A stretch of DNA of 64,000 nt from Comamonas antarctica. Its GTDB lineage: Bacteria; Pseudomonadota; Gammaproteobacteria; Burkholderiales; Burkholderiaceae_C. Numbering within the stretch: position 1 is the first letter of the stretch; each line of letters opens with the position of its first letter. The translations under genes and the position numbers were made by a program. The notes beneath the pieces were generated by a model. It did not search any database. It was not told the origin of the DNA and saw nothing but the letters and a program-made list of their open reading frames with translations. The DNA is taken from contig NZ_CP054840.1 in NCBI RefSeq assembly GCF_013363755.1, positions 3,938,001 through 4,002,000 of the forward strand, in the 5' to 3' direction. Positions 35,984 to 44,042 of the stretch are shown here, in pieces.

Positions 35984-37876
35984 ATGCGAAAAAAAGCGCA
36001 TAGCGGTCTGCGACTCCATCATTGGAAATACAGGACCAAGATACCCATCAGCCTGCCAACGTTCACACTCGTGTTTCCCATTTCTCGCATTCCATCCCGC
36101 AAGACAATAGATCTCTCAAACTCCCTACCTCTACCAAGAGACACGGACTATGTAGTGCTTTGGTACGGCGCAAACGCCCGACCACGAAGTGCAGGCGATG
36201 TTCCCACCGTCTACGTGTGGTTCCGCCCTCTATATCGAGACGAGCAATTTGGGAAATGGGTGCCCCAAAGAATGGCGGCCACATTCCTAGGCCAGCTGCG
36301 AATTGGATCAATCTGGCGCAACGGGATTTCTACGCATGAGCTAGAGTTCGCCGAGTTCTGCTATACCGGCTCGTATACGCGAAGCCAGTGGGAAGACATC
36401 GTCTGGGAGCAGAAGCAGCGAGGCCTGATTCCTCCAGATCGCTATCCCCTACCTTACGCACACAATGATCAAAGTCGACTGCTGCGTTTGCATGCCGAGG
36501 GAAAAGCATTGCTCGTCCCGTGCATGGAGTTTTTCACACGCTGTTATGCGCGCTCAAGTGAAGTGAACCGGATCTTGTTGACCTATGGAGCAGAGGAACA
36601 AGACGAGCGGTTGATGCTTCGAGAGTCTATCGACAGCGTGCCTGGCGCGAGGCCGATCTGGATTCCTCCGTACACAACGGACGCAGACGCGCACTTTCTG
36701 GCTCAACTTCGCTACGACGCAGAGATGTCCAAGAAGCTCAAGGATTTTTCTGCACAGCTTGATCAAGAGCTCCTAGCCTCGAAAAATAATGTGGCCTTTT
36801 TGGCGTTCGGCCCTTGGTACTACGGGCCAGCAAAACTCAAAGTTCAGGGGGTACCCCTGAACAATGGCGACTTCTTAGCTCTGCGTATCGTGGGTTATTC
36901 GCTACCCGAAGACTATCCTGTTCATGCGCTGCGTGTACACAAGGAAACAGACACCGAAGGTGAGCTTTCTCGCTTTCCAAGGCCGCGCCGCGAGGTTCAT
37001 GAGATTGCCGAAGGCCAAACCATTGCAGCTACTCAGGAGTTGGGAGCGGACCAGGATACCGACATCCATGTGGTCAACGATCCAGGCATAGAAATTCTGA
37101 ACACGCCTGCGCCAGTGACCACGGAAACCGTCAGACGGGATCGCAATGGCAGAACAATTCGAACACCGTCCGCCCCCAGCAGTTGCAGCGCTCCAGGCGA
37201 GGCTGGCGGCACGGGAAAGGGCGTGGCTAGCTTACAGGTGAAATCGGAGGTGAGCTCCCCTTCAGAAGGCGCAGTTCATGCACTTTGGGCCGGTTTGGTT
37301 TACTTGCAAGAAGCCAACCTAGGGCTTATTCGCTCAGTAGCCTGGTGCACGCCAAGCTATACATTCCGGAGTCCACCCGACCCTCCAGAAACCGGCTTTA
37401 GGCTACCTAATCTCAAGTCACCCAGACGGCTGCAAGAGATTCGCAAGACACGTGCATGGCTCCATCGATCCGGACTCTCTTCCGCCAGGTCAGTTTTTGT
37501 CTTTCGCATCCAAACACCGCGTTTCACAGGCTATTTTTTTGAAGTGCAGCGCGCCGTGCGCGAGGGAAAAAAAGACAACGGAGCGACAGAATTCGTAGAA
37601 GACAGTTACTGCGGCTTGGTGGCAATCCCAAAGGATAACGGTGATCTCTCGAGATGGTTAGACGCCATTTTCGAAGCTATCAGCTGGCAATGCGGAATAA
37701 TGAAAAATGTTTTGCCTCACATCAAAAGCATAACTTCCTATCAGGCCTATTACCAGAGAACCAAGCGCGACGGGGACACGCTAGAAGGCCAAGCAACGGC
37801 CTTCAATGCGCTGAGCAAGTTGGGAATAATTAATTTGAAATATTCAAAAATAGATGGTATACACGATGTTGGATAA
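35984..37876 (+). CDS. Large hypothetical protein with TnsE-like features (tentative)
   Basis: A 630-residue protein without an assigned domain. Several segments recall TnsE of Tn7 in the same order: VPTVYVWFRPLYRDEQFGKW near 75 (TnsE has a comparable VWFNP...RKW), a mid region FLAFGPWYYGPAKLKVQG near 280, a variable linker of about 100 residues rich in Thr/Pro/Glu, and a C-terminal FTGYFFEVQRAVREG with GDLSRWLDAIFEAI. TnsE steers Tn7 to replicating DNA and beta clamp. The gene is far from tnsABC and on the other strand. The resemblance was judged by eye, so an unrelated cargo protein is possible. No ribosome site supports the start at 35984. Confidence 0.4.
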   Translation: MRKKAHSGLRLHHWKYRTKIPISLPTFTLVFPISRIPSRKTIDLSNSLPLPRDTDYVVLWYGANARPRSAGDVPTVYVWFRPLYRDEQFGKWVPQRMAATFLGQLRIGSIWRNGISTHELEFAEFCYTGSYTRSQWEDIVWEQKQRGLIPPDRYPLPYAHNDQSRLLRLHAEGKALLVPCMEFFTRCYARSSEVNRILLTYGAEEQDERLMLRESIDSVPGARPIWIPPYTTDADAHFLAQLRYDAEMSKKLKDFSAQLDQELLASKNNVAFLAFGPWYYGPAKLKVQGVPLNNGDFLALRIVGYSLPEDYPVHALRVHKETDTEGELSRFPRPRREVHEIAEGQTIAATQELGADQDTDIHVVNDPGIEILNTPAPVTTETVRRDRNGRTIRTPSAPSSCSAPGEAGGTGKGVASLQVKSEVSSPSEGAVHALWAGLVYLQEANLGLIRSVAWCTPSYTFRSPPDPPETGFRLPNLKSPRRLQEIRKTRAWLHRSGLSSARSVFVFRIQTPRFTGYFFEVQRAVREGKKDNGATEFVEDSYCGLVAIPKDNGDLSRWLDAIFEAISWQCGIMKNVLPHIKSITSYQAYYQRTKRDGDTLEGQATAFNALSKLGIINLKYSKIDGIHDVG

Positions 37877-37964
37877 ATGTTATCCGCACATCGGATCGTA
37901 GAATTTTCGTCAACACAAACCACTCGAAACAAGCTAGTATCAGAACATTACAAAGGAGATAAAT

Positions 37965-38294
37965 ATGTCTGGCTCTAGTGGTGGTGGTGGTGGCAGCATA
38001 GTGGACGATGATCAAATCGCCTGCCATTTGTTGAAGTTTGAAACGCGCATTACGTCTCCGAATGCGGTAGTACTCGTAATGTTGTCTGTAGGAAAGCAGT
38101 TGAACATTCAAATCGCTGCAGGATCCACGGCTCAGGAAATCCAGGTTGTGACCTCCGAGGGGCAGATCGTTGGTGGTTTGCTGCACAACAAGGCGCAGCG
38201 TTTGCGTGAATGTCTGCTCGCTCAAACGAGCTACAAAGCGACGGTACGATCGATCAACAATGGTCAAGTAGACGTGTTCGTGGAGCCCGTCTGA
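37965..38294 (+). CDS. Small protein with glycine-rich N-terminus, first gene of the QueC-like operon
   Basis: A 109-residue protein beginning MSGSSGGGGGSIVDDDQIA, followed by about 85 residues with a beta-rich pattern (VVLVMLSVGKQLNIQI, EIQVVTSEGQIVGGLL, KATVRSINNGQVDVFVE). An excellent ribosome site (AAGGAG, 6 bp spacing) shows that it is strongly translated. Its TGA overlaps the next ATG (TGATG). A flexible glycine/serine tail on a small folded domain next to a QueC-like enzyme recalls QatB-type partners, whose N-termini I recall being modified by the QueC homologue. The protein itself is not recognised. Confidence 0.75.
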   Translation: MSGSSGGGGGSIVDDDQIACHLLKFETRITSPNAVVLVMLSVGKQLNIQIAAGSTAQEIQVVTSEGQIVGGLLHNKAQRLRECLLAQTSYKATVRSINNGQVDVFVEPV

Positions 38295-39517
38295 TGGCCA
38301 TTCATGTTGTCGGGGGCTTTTACGAAGAGCGATGCACGCGGCCTGCATGGAGTCACACGTTTGGTTCTGGTGGGCGCGCGGCGGCTGCCATTGCAACCTA
38401 TGGCACCGAGGTGATTTTTCACACCTACACCAGTCCTAAGTCCCAGCGCTATCTCGAGATGGTTGCGGCGGCATACAAGCTGGATATCCAAACCAACAGC
38501 ATCGAACGGGCGGTCGCGTTCTCCTACCTGCACGATTTAGCGAACCCTCACATCGCCCATGTTCCGCCTGCCCCATCGAGGGCAGCGCCACTGCAGATCC
38601 AGCAAGACAACGTGGTGCGCTTCGGCATGCTGGAAGGCAATGCGATCGTGCAGGCACAGTGGGCCGTATATGACCCCCAGAACCAGGAAGCACCTGTGGC
38701 GTTTGGCGCCAATGGCTCCCACGCAAAGCACCTAGCCCTCGTGCTCAATAGCTGGGAAGCCCAGCAGATGGCAGGGCTTCCAGAAGGCGATGCTCAGACT
38801 TGTGCTTGCAAGATCGCGCAAGAGCAACATGCCGAAGTCGTGATTATCAAACAGGGCGCGCAAGGCGCCCTGGTGTGGGCAAATCAACGCGCTACCCAGG
38901 TCCCCGCCTACCGCACCCAGAATGTGTGGAAGATCGGCTCTGGCGACTGCTTTGTGGCCTACTTTGCACAGGCATGGATGGAGCAAAAACTCGCTCCCAC
39001 GGTTGCCGCCGACTTCGCCTCTCGCGCAACGGCCTACTACGTCGATACCAAGGGGTTCGCCACACCTGAGACCCTGGAGACAGCGCATTACCCGCCGATC
39101 TCACCCAAAAATCGCCAACTACCCGTCGTACCTAAGAAGGTGTATCTGGCAGGACCATTTTTTCACCTCGGCCAGATTTGGTTGATCGAACAGGCGCGCA
39201 CGCTGCTGCAAAGCACTGGCTTGCAGGTGATCTCCCCCTTTCACGACATCGGTCTGGGAACTGCAGAAGATGTGGTCCCTCTGGACATCCAGGCCATCAA
39301 AGACTGCGACCTGGTGTTTGCAGCCGTCGATGGATTAGACCCCGGGACAATCTTCGAGCTCGGCTATGCTCGCAGCCTCGACAAGCCCGTCGTGATCTAC
39401 AGCGAGGTCCAGGTCGGCACCGAAAGCCTCAAGATGATGCAAGGCACCGGATGCGAGATCTACGCGAACTTCACCACCGCAATTTACGCCACCCGCTGGA
39501 GGGCCGTGGAATCATGA
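38294..39517 (+). CDS. Fusion of PfkB-type kinase and nucleoside 2-deoxyribosyltransferase domains
   Basis: A 407-residue two-domain protein. Residues 1-265 follow the PfkB/ribokinase plan, beginning AIHVVGGFYEE, with KQGAQGALVW near 187 and the anion-hole motif IGSGDCFVAYFAQA (GSGD at 215-218). Residues 280-407 are a nucleoside 2-deoxyribosyltransferase (KVYLAGPFFHLGQIWLIEQA, catalytic Glu355 in GTIFELGYAR). It could phosphorylate a nucleoside and split or exchange its base. The start overlaps the small protein's stop by one base, and its end overlaps queC-like by four, so all are translated together. Both catalytic signatures look intact. Confidence 0.85.
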   Translation: MAIHVVGGFYEERCTRPAWSHTFGSGGRAAAAIATYGTEVIFHTYTSPKSQRYLEMVAAAYKLDIQTNSIERAVAFSYLHDLANPHIAHVPPAPSRAAPLQIQQDNVVRFGMLEGNAIVQAQWAVYDPQNQEAPVAFGANGSHAKHLALVLNSWEAQQMAGLPEGDAQTCACKIAQEQHAEVVIIKQGAQGALVWANQRATQVPAYRTQNVWKIGSGDCFVAYFAQAWMEQKLAPTVAADFASRATAYYVDTKGFATPETLETAHYPPISPKNRQLPVVPKKVYLAGPFFHLGQIWLIEQARTLLQSTGLQVISPFHDIGLGTAEDVVPLDIQAIKDCDLVFAAVDGLDPGTIFELGYARSLDKPVVIYSEVQVGTESLKMMQGTGCEIYANFTTAIYATRWRAVES

Positions 39518-40110
39518 AAACTGCACTGCTACTGTCTGGCGGCATGGACTCCCTGGCGATTGCATGGTGGAAGCGACCAGACGTCGCGATCACCCTTGAC
39601 TACGGCCAGAAGGCCGCAGAGGCTGAGAAAAGGGCATCTGCTGCTGTGTGCACTCAACTGGGCATTGAGCACCACATCGTGCGCATCGACTGCAGCTCCC
39701 TGGGTTCTGGCGATATGGCGAATGCAGCACCGGATGCCGCAGCGCCGGCCAGCGACTGGTGGCCGTACCGCAACCAGATGCTGCTCACCTTCGTCGCGAT
39801 GAAGTGCATTGGGCTTGGGGTCAAAAAATTGCTTATAGGCACGGTGCGCTCCGATGGCAGCCACATCGACGGTACACCTGAATTCGTCCACCTGATGGAT
39901 CAGTTGCTGAGCATGCAAGAAGGTGGACTGCGGGTCGAGGCCCCGGCCATTGACCTGTCGACAGCAGAACTCATCCAGCAATCGGCATTGCCTGCTGACA
40001 TGCTCGCCTGGGCGCACAGCTGCCATAAGGCCAACACGCCGTGCTGGAACTGCCGGGGGTGCAACAAGTATCGGGAGACCTATGACGAGGTCAGTGCCAG
40101 CATGGCTTGA
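39514..40110 (+). CDS. QueC-like 7-cyano-7-deazaguanine synthase family enzyme
   Basis: A 198-residue PP-loop ATP pyrophosphatase. The PP-loop is LLSGGMDS (6-13), the substrate-site loop is WWPYRNQ (82-88; QueC proper has a PGRN loop), and four zinc cysteines lie at 170, 177, 180 and 183 (SCHKANTPCWNCRGCNKY). QueC makes preQ0 for queuosine, but no queD, queE or folE is near. QueC-like enzymes of type IV CBASS and Qat are reported to join a deazaguanine base to the N-terminus of a partner protein. Operon position suggests such a role here with the glycine-rich protein. Confidence 0.85.
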   Translation: MKTALLLSGGMDSLAIAWWKRPDVAITLDYGQKAAEAEKRASAAVCTQLGIEHHIVRIDCSSLGSGDMANAAPDAAAPASDWWPYRNQMLLTFVAMKCIGLGVKKLLIGTVRSDGSHIDGTPEFVHLMDQLLSMQEGGLRVEAPAIDLSTAELIQQSALPADMLAWAHSCHKANTPCWNCRGCNKYRETYDEVSASMA

Positions 40111-40780
40111 TCTAGGCAATCCACAGCCCAAGCAGCAACTGACGGCTTACACACCCATCCAATGGTTCGGCCAGCGCATTGCGCTGCCAGCCACGGGGAC
40201 TGCCAGGGCCCCCCATCTGGCCGCCGTGCTTGCAGCCCGGCGTTCGCGCAGAGACTTCGCAGCACCTGCCACATTGGACGACCTGGCGGCCATGCTCGAG
40301 CTGTGTTGCCGAACGCGCGAACTACAAGCCAGCGATCTAGGCTTTGATCTAGAGTTCCGTCCGCACCCCTCGGCTGGGGCCATCCACAGCGTACACACCC
40401 TGGTCCAGCGCGAGATCGACGAAGACTGGATGTACTACGACGCGCAAGCTCATCAGTTAGTGTCGCTGCCCGGTACATCCGCCGTAGCCAACGTTGCCCG
40501 CAATGCAGCCGATGAACTCGTGCCTGCCACCAACGCTTCCCTGATCGCCCTGGTGGCAGAACCGGACAAGGCCGCGGCAAAGTACAAGAGCCCAGGCAGC
40601 CTGATCTGGCGAGACGCCGGCGTGCTCTTGGGCTACTTCAGCATCTGCGCCGAAGCGCTGGCTCTCTCATTTTGCCCACTGGGAATCACTGGGCAACCTA
40701 TGCTTGGTCGAGACTTAGATGAGCAGGGACGTTTGTGCGGGGTTGGCATGGCGCTGCTTGGGCGCACGCACCTTGGTTGA
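40082..40780 (+). CDS. SagB-type/nitroreductase-family flavoprotein
   Basis: A 232-residue FMN-binding nitroreductase-fold protein: LAAVLAARRSRRDFAAPATL near 48-67, HPSAGAIHSVHTLVQ near 108, and IWRDAGVLLGYFSICAEALA near 176, the usual dimer-interface helix. It overlaps the QueC-like gene by 29 bp, so it belongs to the same operon. It may oxidise or reduce the intermediate made by its partners, by analogy with azoline oxidases or nitrile reduction. Its 3' end overlaps the convergent OGG-type gene by 66 bp. Confidence 0.75.
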   Translation: MTRSVPAWLDLGNPQPKQQLTAYTPIQWFGQRIALPATGTARAPHLAAVLAARRSRRDFAAPATLDDLAAMLELCCRTRELQASDLGFDLEFRPHPSAGAIHSVHTLVQREIDEDWMYYDAQAHQLVSLPGTSAVANVARNAADELVPATNASLIALVAEPDKAAAKYKSPGSLIWRDAGVLLGYFSICAEALALSFCPLGITGQPMLGRDLDEQGRLCGVGMALLGRTHLG

Positions 40781-41551
40781 CCCGCTCGTCGCTGGCAGTT
40801 TGTTGCCCAACATCACCTGTATGGACAGCGGCGATCGGGCCATCTCGAACCAGATCACAGCATCCAGCTCGGAGGCACGCACACCCATACGTTTACTGAG
40901 CGCGAGGAACAGCTCTTCCAGAGCAAAGTAATGGCGCTCGACGGTCAGGTTCTTGGGGAAAAGGCCAATCGCCACGCCCACTCGCAGGATGTGAATATCC
41001 AGGATAGCGACATCGTCGGCGCGCAGCCAGTTGCGCGCCACCCAAGAGGCGGTCTTAGGCCCAATCCCGTTAAGCTCCAGCAACCAATCGCGCAGGGCTC
41101 TGCCTGACTGTAAAGGTGCGTCGCCCTTTGCCAACCGCTGGAGCGCTTCGCTGACATAGCGAGCTTTTTGCTTAGCAAAACGATACCGCACCGCACGCCC
41201 ATGGACGGTTAGCGGCTCTTCGAGCAATGTCAACAGCTCCCCTTCGGTAGGCGTGTCGGCCAGCACATCTCGCTCGCGCATACGCTCAAACGCGGCAATG
41301 CCCACAGCAGCCGGAATGCCATGCCCTCCCAGCAAGCAAGCCGCCACCTCCTCGGCCAGCGTATGCCCGAGCTTGTACTCTGGTGGGCCGCCCAACACAC
41401 GCTTGGACATCACCTGGTACGCCCAATAGGCAGGGGTAGGGAAGCCCTCCACGCGTCCCCAAGGCACGCCTGGCAGCAGCAATTCGCTTGCGGGCGGTAG
41501 CTCCAATTGCATGACCCCGACGGGGCCCAATATCGCGGCTGTTTGCATCAC
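40715..41551 (-). CDS. OGG-type HhH-GPD DNA glycosylase
   Basis: A 278-residue base-excision glycosylase of the OGG group. The helix-hairpin-helix is LNGIGPKTASWVARNWL (160-176) with the likely catalytic Lys166, and the essential aspartate is Asp185 in VAILDIHILRVG. The N-terminal 110 residues are divergent from housekeeping Ogg proteins. OGG-like proteins of this sort occur beside QueC- and TGT-like genes in type IV CBASS. It is coupled to the methylase upstream (ATGA overlap) and converges on the nitroreductase with overlapping ends. Confidence 0.8.
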   Translation of the reverse strand: MMQTAAILGPVGVMQLELPPASELLLPGVPWGRVEGFPTPAYWAYQVMSKRVLGGPPEYKLGHTLAEEVAACLLGGHGIPAAVGIAAFERMRERDVLADTPTEGELLTLLEEPLTVHGRAVRYRFAKQKARYVSEALQRLAKGDAPLQSGRALRDWLLELNGIGPKTASWVARNWLRADDVAILDIHILRVGVAIGLFPKNLTVERHYFALEELFLALSKRMGVRASELDAVIWFEMARSPLSIQVMLGNKLPATSGSTKVRAPKQRHANPAQTSLLI

Positions 41552-42240
41552 GCCACCTCGCCTGTGTTAAACGAATACTCTTCGCGCAGCCACTGCATGA
41601 ATGCGGCGCGCTCCACCGCATTCATGGAGATCACCTTGGACTGCAAACGTTGCAGCCGCCGCTTGGTGGTCTGGCGCTCCCGGAAGTTGTCCCCCAGATA
41701 CCTTGCATCATGCAGTTCAGTGGGCGGCTCGTAGTTGAACCATAGGCATTCCTCGCGAATGCCGCGGTGGGTCGCAGCCTCAAATTTCTTGCAGTTCCAG
41801 CCCTCAAGCATCTCATCGTACATAGGATGCGCATAGCCGGAAATGAGCACTTTGCAGGACAGATTTTTGAGCACCTTGAGCAGCTGAACGTGGTCATCCT
41901 GGGTGTAGTCATGGCGGTACACCCGCGACTGCCGACGCGTAGCGGGGTGGTAGGGAGGATCGCAGTACACGAGCTCTTCCCCAGTGAACGCATAGCTGCG
42001 CAGAAAGTCCTCGGCCTTGCCCTGCACCAGCTCGGCCGGCATTTGCGGCGAGTCCTTCCAAGCAGCAATCACGTGCTCATCCAGTTCGATGGCAATGCTG
42101 CGTTGCGCCGGCCTTTTGTTGCGTAGCACCGCACCGCCGCCCAGGTGCGTCTCGATATAAACGTTGTGCGGAGGCATGAGATTGAGCACGTGCTGGAATG
42201 TGCGGCCTTTGCCACCTGGATACTTCATGCGCCAAATCAT
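41548..42240 (-). CDS. Dam-type (D12 class) DNA adenine N6-methyltransferase
   Basis: A 230-residue class D12 methylase: MKYPGGKG near the N-terminus (SAM-binding motif I region), IETHLGGGAVL, the acidic AIELDEHVIAAW, and the catalytic YCDPPYHPATRR near 98-110. It is shorter than Dam (278 residues) because the target-recognition part is reduced. An in-frame TTG lies eight codons upstream. It is coupled to the OGG gene. A miniature IS66 derivative lies about 100 bp upstream and may affect its promoter. It could mark host DNA or supply the substrate for the adjacent glycosylase. Confidence 0.85.
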   Translation of the reverse strand: MIWRMKYPGGKGRTFQHVLNLMPPHNVYIETHLGGGAVLRNKRPAQRSIAIELDEHVIAAWKDSPQMPAELVQGKAEDFLRSYAFTGEELVYCDPPYHPATRRQSRVYRHDYTQDDHVQLLKVLKNLSCKVLISGYAHPMYDEMLEGWNCKKFEAATHRGIREECLWFNYEPPTELHDARYLGDNFRERQTTKRRLQRLQSKVISMNAVERAAFMQWLREEYSFNTGEVA

Positions 42241-42341
42241 CGTCAAATCTGACGATGAAGTCAAATGCTTTCAACGCGCGGCCACCCCAGTTGTTGCTCA
42301 GATGCCCGCGTCATTGGGTTACATCGCCAAATCGAACGTGC

Positions 42342-42463
42342 GTATCCGTACGGTAATCCCATCTTTGTGCGGAACAGATCTTTGAGCACTATCGCGTCCA
42401 CGAAACAACCGTGCACACGATGCTCAAAGACTCTCAATCAACATGGGATCGCCGCGCGGTTAC
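42342..42463 (+). mobile_element. 122-bp miniature (MITE-like) IS66 derivative
   Basis: It is flanked by a perfect 8-bp duplication GAACGTGC (42334-42341 and 42464-42471). The left 95 bp match the left end of the 34540 element (TAATCCCATCTTT..., CGTCCACGAAACAACCGTGC, then ATGCTCAAAGACTCTCA), fused directly to the last 25 bp of the right end (CAACATGGGATCGCCGCGCG). Inverted ends match at 16 of 21 positions. The junction lies at TC micro-homology. From 42472 to 42626 I see no gene. Confidence 0.85.
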
Positions 42464-42626
42464 GAACGTGCAACCGAACGCTGCTGGCCACCACCAACAA
42501 ACGCTGTCACCAGCGCAGGTGGTCAGCCGGCCGGAAAACGCAAAGGAACCGTGCCACAAACACGATCCCCCTCTTTAGTCGACAGACAGACGCCAGGGCT
42601 CTATGCCTTAGGAGCTACCAGTGACC

Positions 42627-44042
42627 TTATATTGGAACGAATAACGATGCAGCACTGCCAAACAGCCGGTTGTAGAACTCAACCGCATAGCGGTCTGTCA
42701 TCCCTGCTACGAAGTCGCAAATTACGCGCTTCTGCTCTTTTTCCGTCTTGAGAAGTTCAACCACGGTCTTGACGTCTTGTGGCAGAAGGTTGTGGTTTTT
42801 AGCCAGCGTATCAAAGAGCTTCGTGACGATCTCCTCGCCGCGATGCTCAACGACCTTCAAACGCGGCGACATGATCATCGACAGATACGTAAGGTGCTTA
42901 AGAGCCTCAATCTTCAGACGAATGTCCCTCCTCACTTCGATTTTCGCCATCGCCATGTTTGCATCAGCCTTCACGCTGATGCCCATCATGAACTCATGCA
43001 CCAAACGCGAAGACATCTGCGTACGAACATGGGAGTTTTCAGCCACTCGGCAAGAAAGCTGATAAGTGTCGATATCACGATCCTGCGCGCCCTCGGACAC
43101 AGGTGGGGAGTAGCCCACAGCCTCCATCAAAGCCCTCAAAATTTCCTGCTCGGTTACATCGTTGATGACGTGCTTGATCTTCTCGTGGAGCTTGCGCAGG
43201 AAAAGACTCTGGTGAGCTCGACTGATCATGTCCAACGGAGTGGTGAATCCTGCCTTCATCGCATCTTCTAGGTCATAAGTCGAATATGCGATGTCATCCG
43301 CGATGTCCATGATCTGGCATTCAAGGGTCTTGAACTCTCCTTCAAAGCCAAGCGCGACATGCTTCTTGATGTTGGCAACGATGTCCGCCTCTGAGTCGTA
43401 GTATCCCTTGCACAACTTGTCTTCAACTGCACGCTCTGGTGGGATCTTGCTGTCGTACTTCAAGATCGACGCGAGCGAGCGATACGTCAAATTGAGCCCT
43501 AGCCTTCCGTCCGATCCATCTTCGTCTATCCCAAGGACAAAGGCCGGATTGAGGTTTTCTTTGTAGACCTTGCGCTCCACCTTGGTCAGGATCCGAAGGG
43601 TTTGTGCATTTCCCTCGAAACCGCCAAACGGCTTCATGCATGCATCGAGCGCACGTTCTCCGTTGTGCCCGAAAGGGGGATGCCCCAGGTCATGAGCCAA
43701 GCCGGCAAACTCCACCAGATCCACGTCAATTGCACCGTGCTGCCGAATGACTACGTCATTAGCATTCAGGTACTGCGCAATACCTTTGGCAATCTGAGCA
43801 ACTTCCAGAGAATGAGTCAGACGGTTTCGGAAAAAATCAGACTCCGAACCAGGAAACAGTTGTGTTTTTCCTTGCAACCGGCGGAACGATGGGGAGTGCA
43901 GCAAACGTCCGTAGTCACGCCGATACGGCGTTCTCCCCAACATTTCTTTTTCCTCTTCTGGCCGAAGTCGTGCGGTATCTTTCTCTGTATACATGTAAGG
44001 CAGAAACAAAAAAGCCACCCTTCGGATGGCTTGTTGGGACAT
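42627..44042 (-). CDS. dgt: dGTP triphosphohydrolase (HD family)
   Basis: A 471-residue HD-domain enzyme that splits dGTP to deoxyguanosine and triphosphate. The hallmarks are YRRDYGRLLHSPSFRRLQGK then QLFPGSESDFFRNRLTHSLE, the metal set with FAGLAHDLGHPPFGHNGERA, and the distal Asp in IMDIADDIAYSTYDLED. The start at 44042 overlaps the 65-residue gene's stop (TGATG), implying coupling. The family usually begins at MYTEKDTARL, i.e. at the ATG at 43994. dGTPases act as anti-phage dNTP-depletion enzymes in other bacteria, and this copy is cargo of a transposon. Confidence 0.88.
   Translation of the reverse strand: MSQQAIRRVAFLFLPYMYTEKDTARLRPEEEKEMLGRTPYRRDYGRLLHSPSFRRLQGKTQLFPGSESDFFRNRLTHSLEVAQIAKGIAQYLNANDVVIRQHGAIDVDLVEFAGLAHDLGHPPFGHNGERALDACMKPFGGFEGNAQTLRILTKVERKVYKENLNPAFVLGIDEDGSDGRLGLNLTYRSLASILKYDSKIPPERAVEDKLCKGYYDSEADIVANIKKHVALGFEGEFKTLECQIMDIADDIAYSTYDLEDAMKAGFTTPLDMISRAHQSLFLRKLHEKIKHVINDVTEQEILRALMEAVGYSPPVSEGAQDRDIDTYQLSCRVAENSHVRTQMSSRLVHEFMMGISVKADANMAMAKIEVRRDIRLKIEALKHLTYLSMIMSPRLKVVEHRGEEIVTKLFDTLAKNHNLLPQDVKTVVELLKTEKEQKRVICDFVAGMTDRYAVEFYNRLFGSAASLFVPI
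44005..44032 (-). terminator. Terminator-like hairpin inside the dgt leader
   Basis: On the minus strand AAGCCATCC-GAAG-GGTGGCTT followed by TTTTTGTTT. It begins 10 nt after the stop of the 65-residue gene and ends just before the dgt ATG at 43994. Ribosomes re-initiating at TGATG would cover it, so it may be an attenuator. Confidence 0.65.

Noticed and set aside
37965..41551. Type IV CBASS or Qat system
   Set aside because: QueC-like and OGG-like genes are present, but there is no CD-NTase, no Cap effector, no QatA ATPase and no TatD-type nuclease. I describe it as a related but distinct locus.
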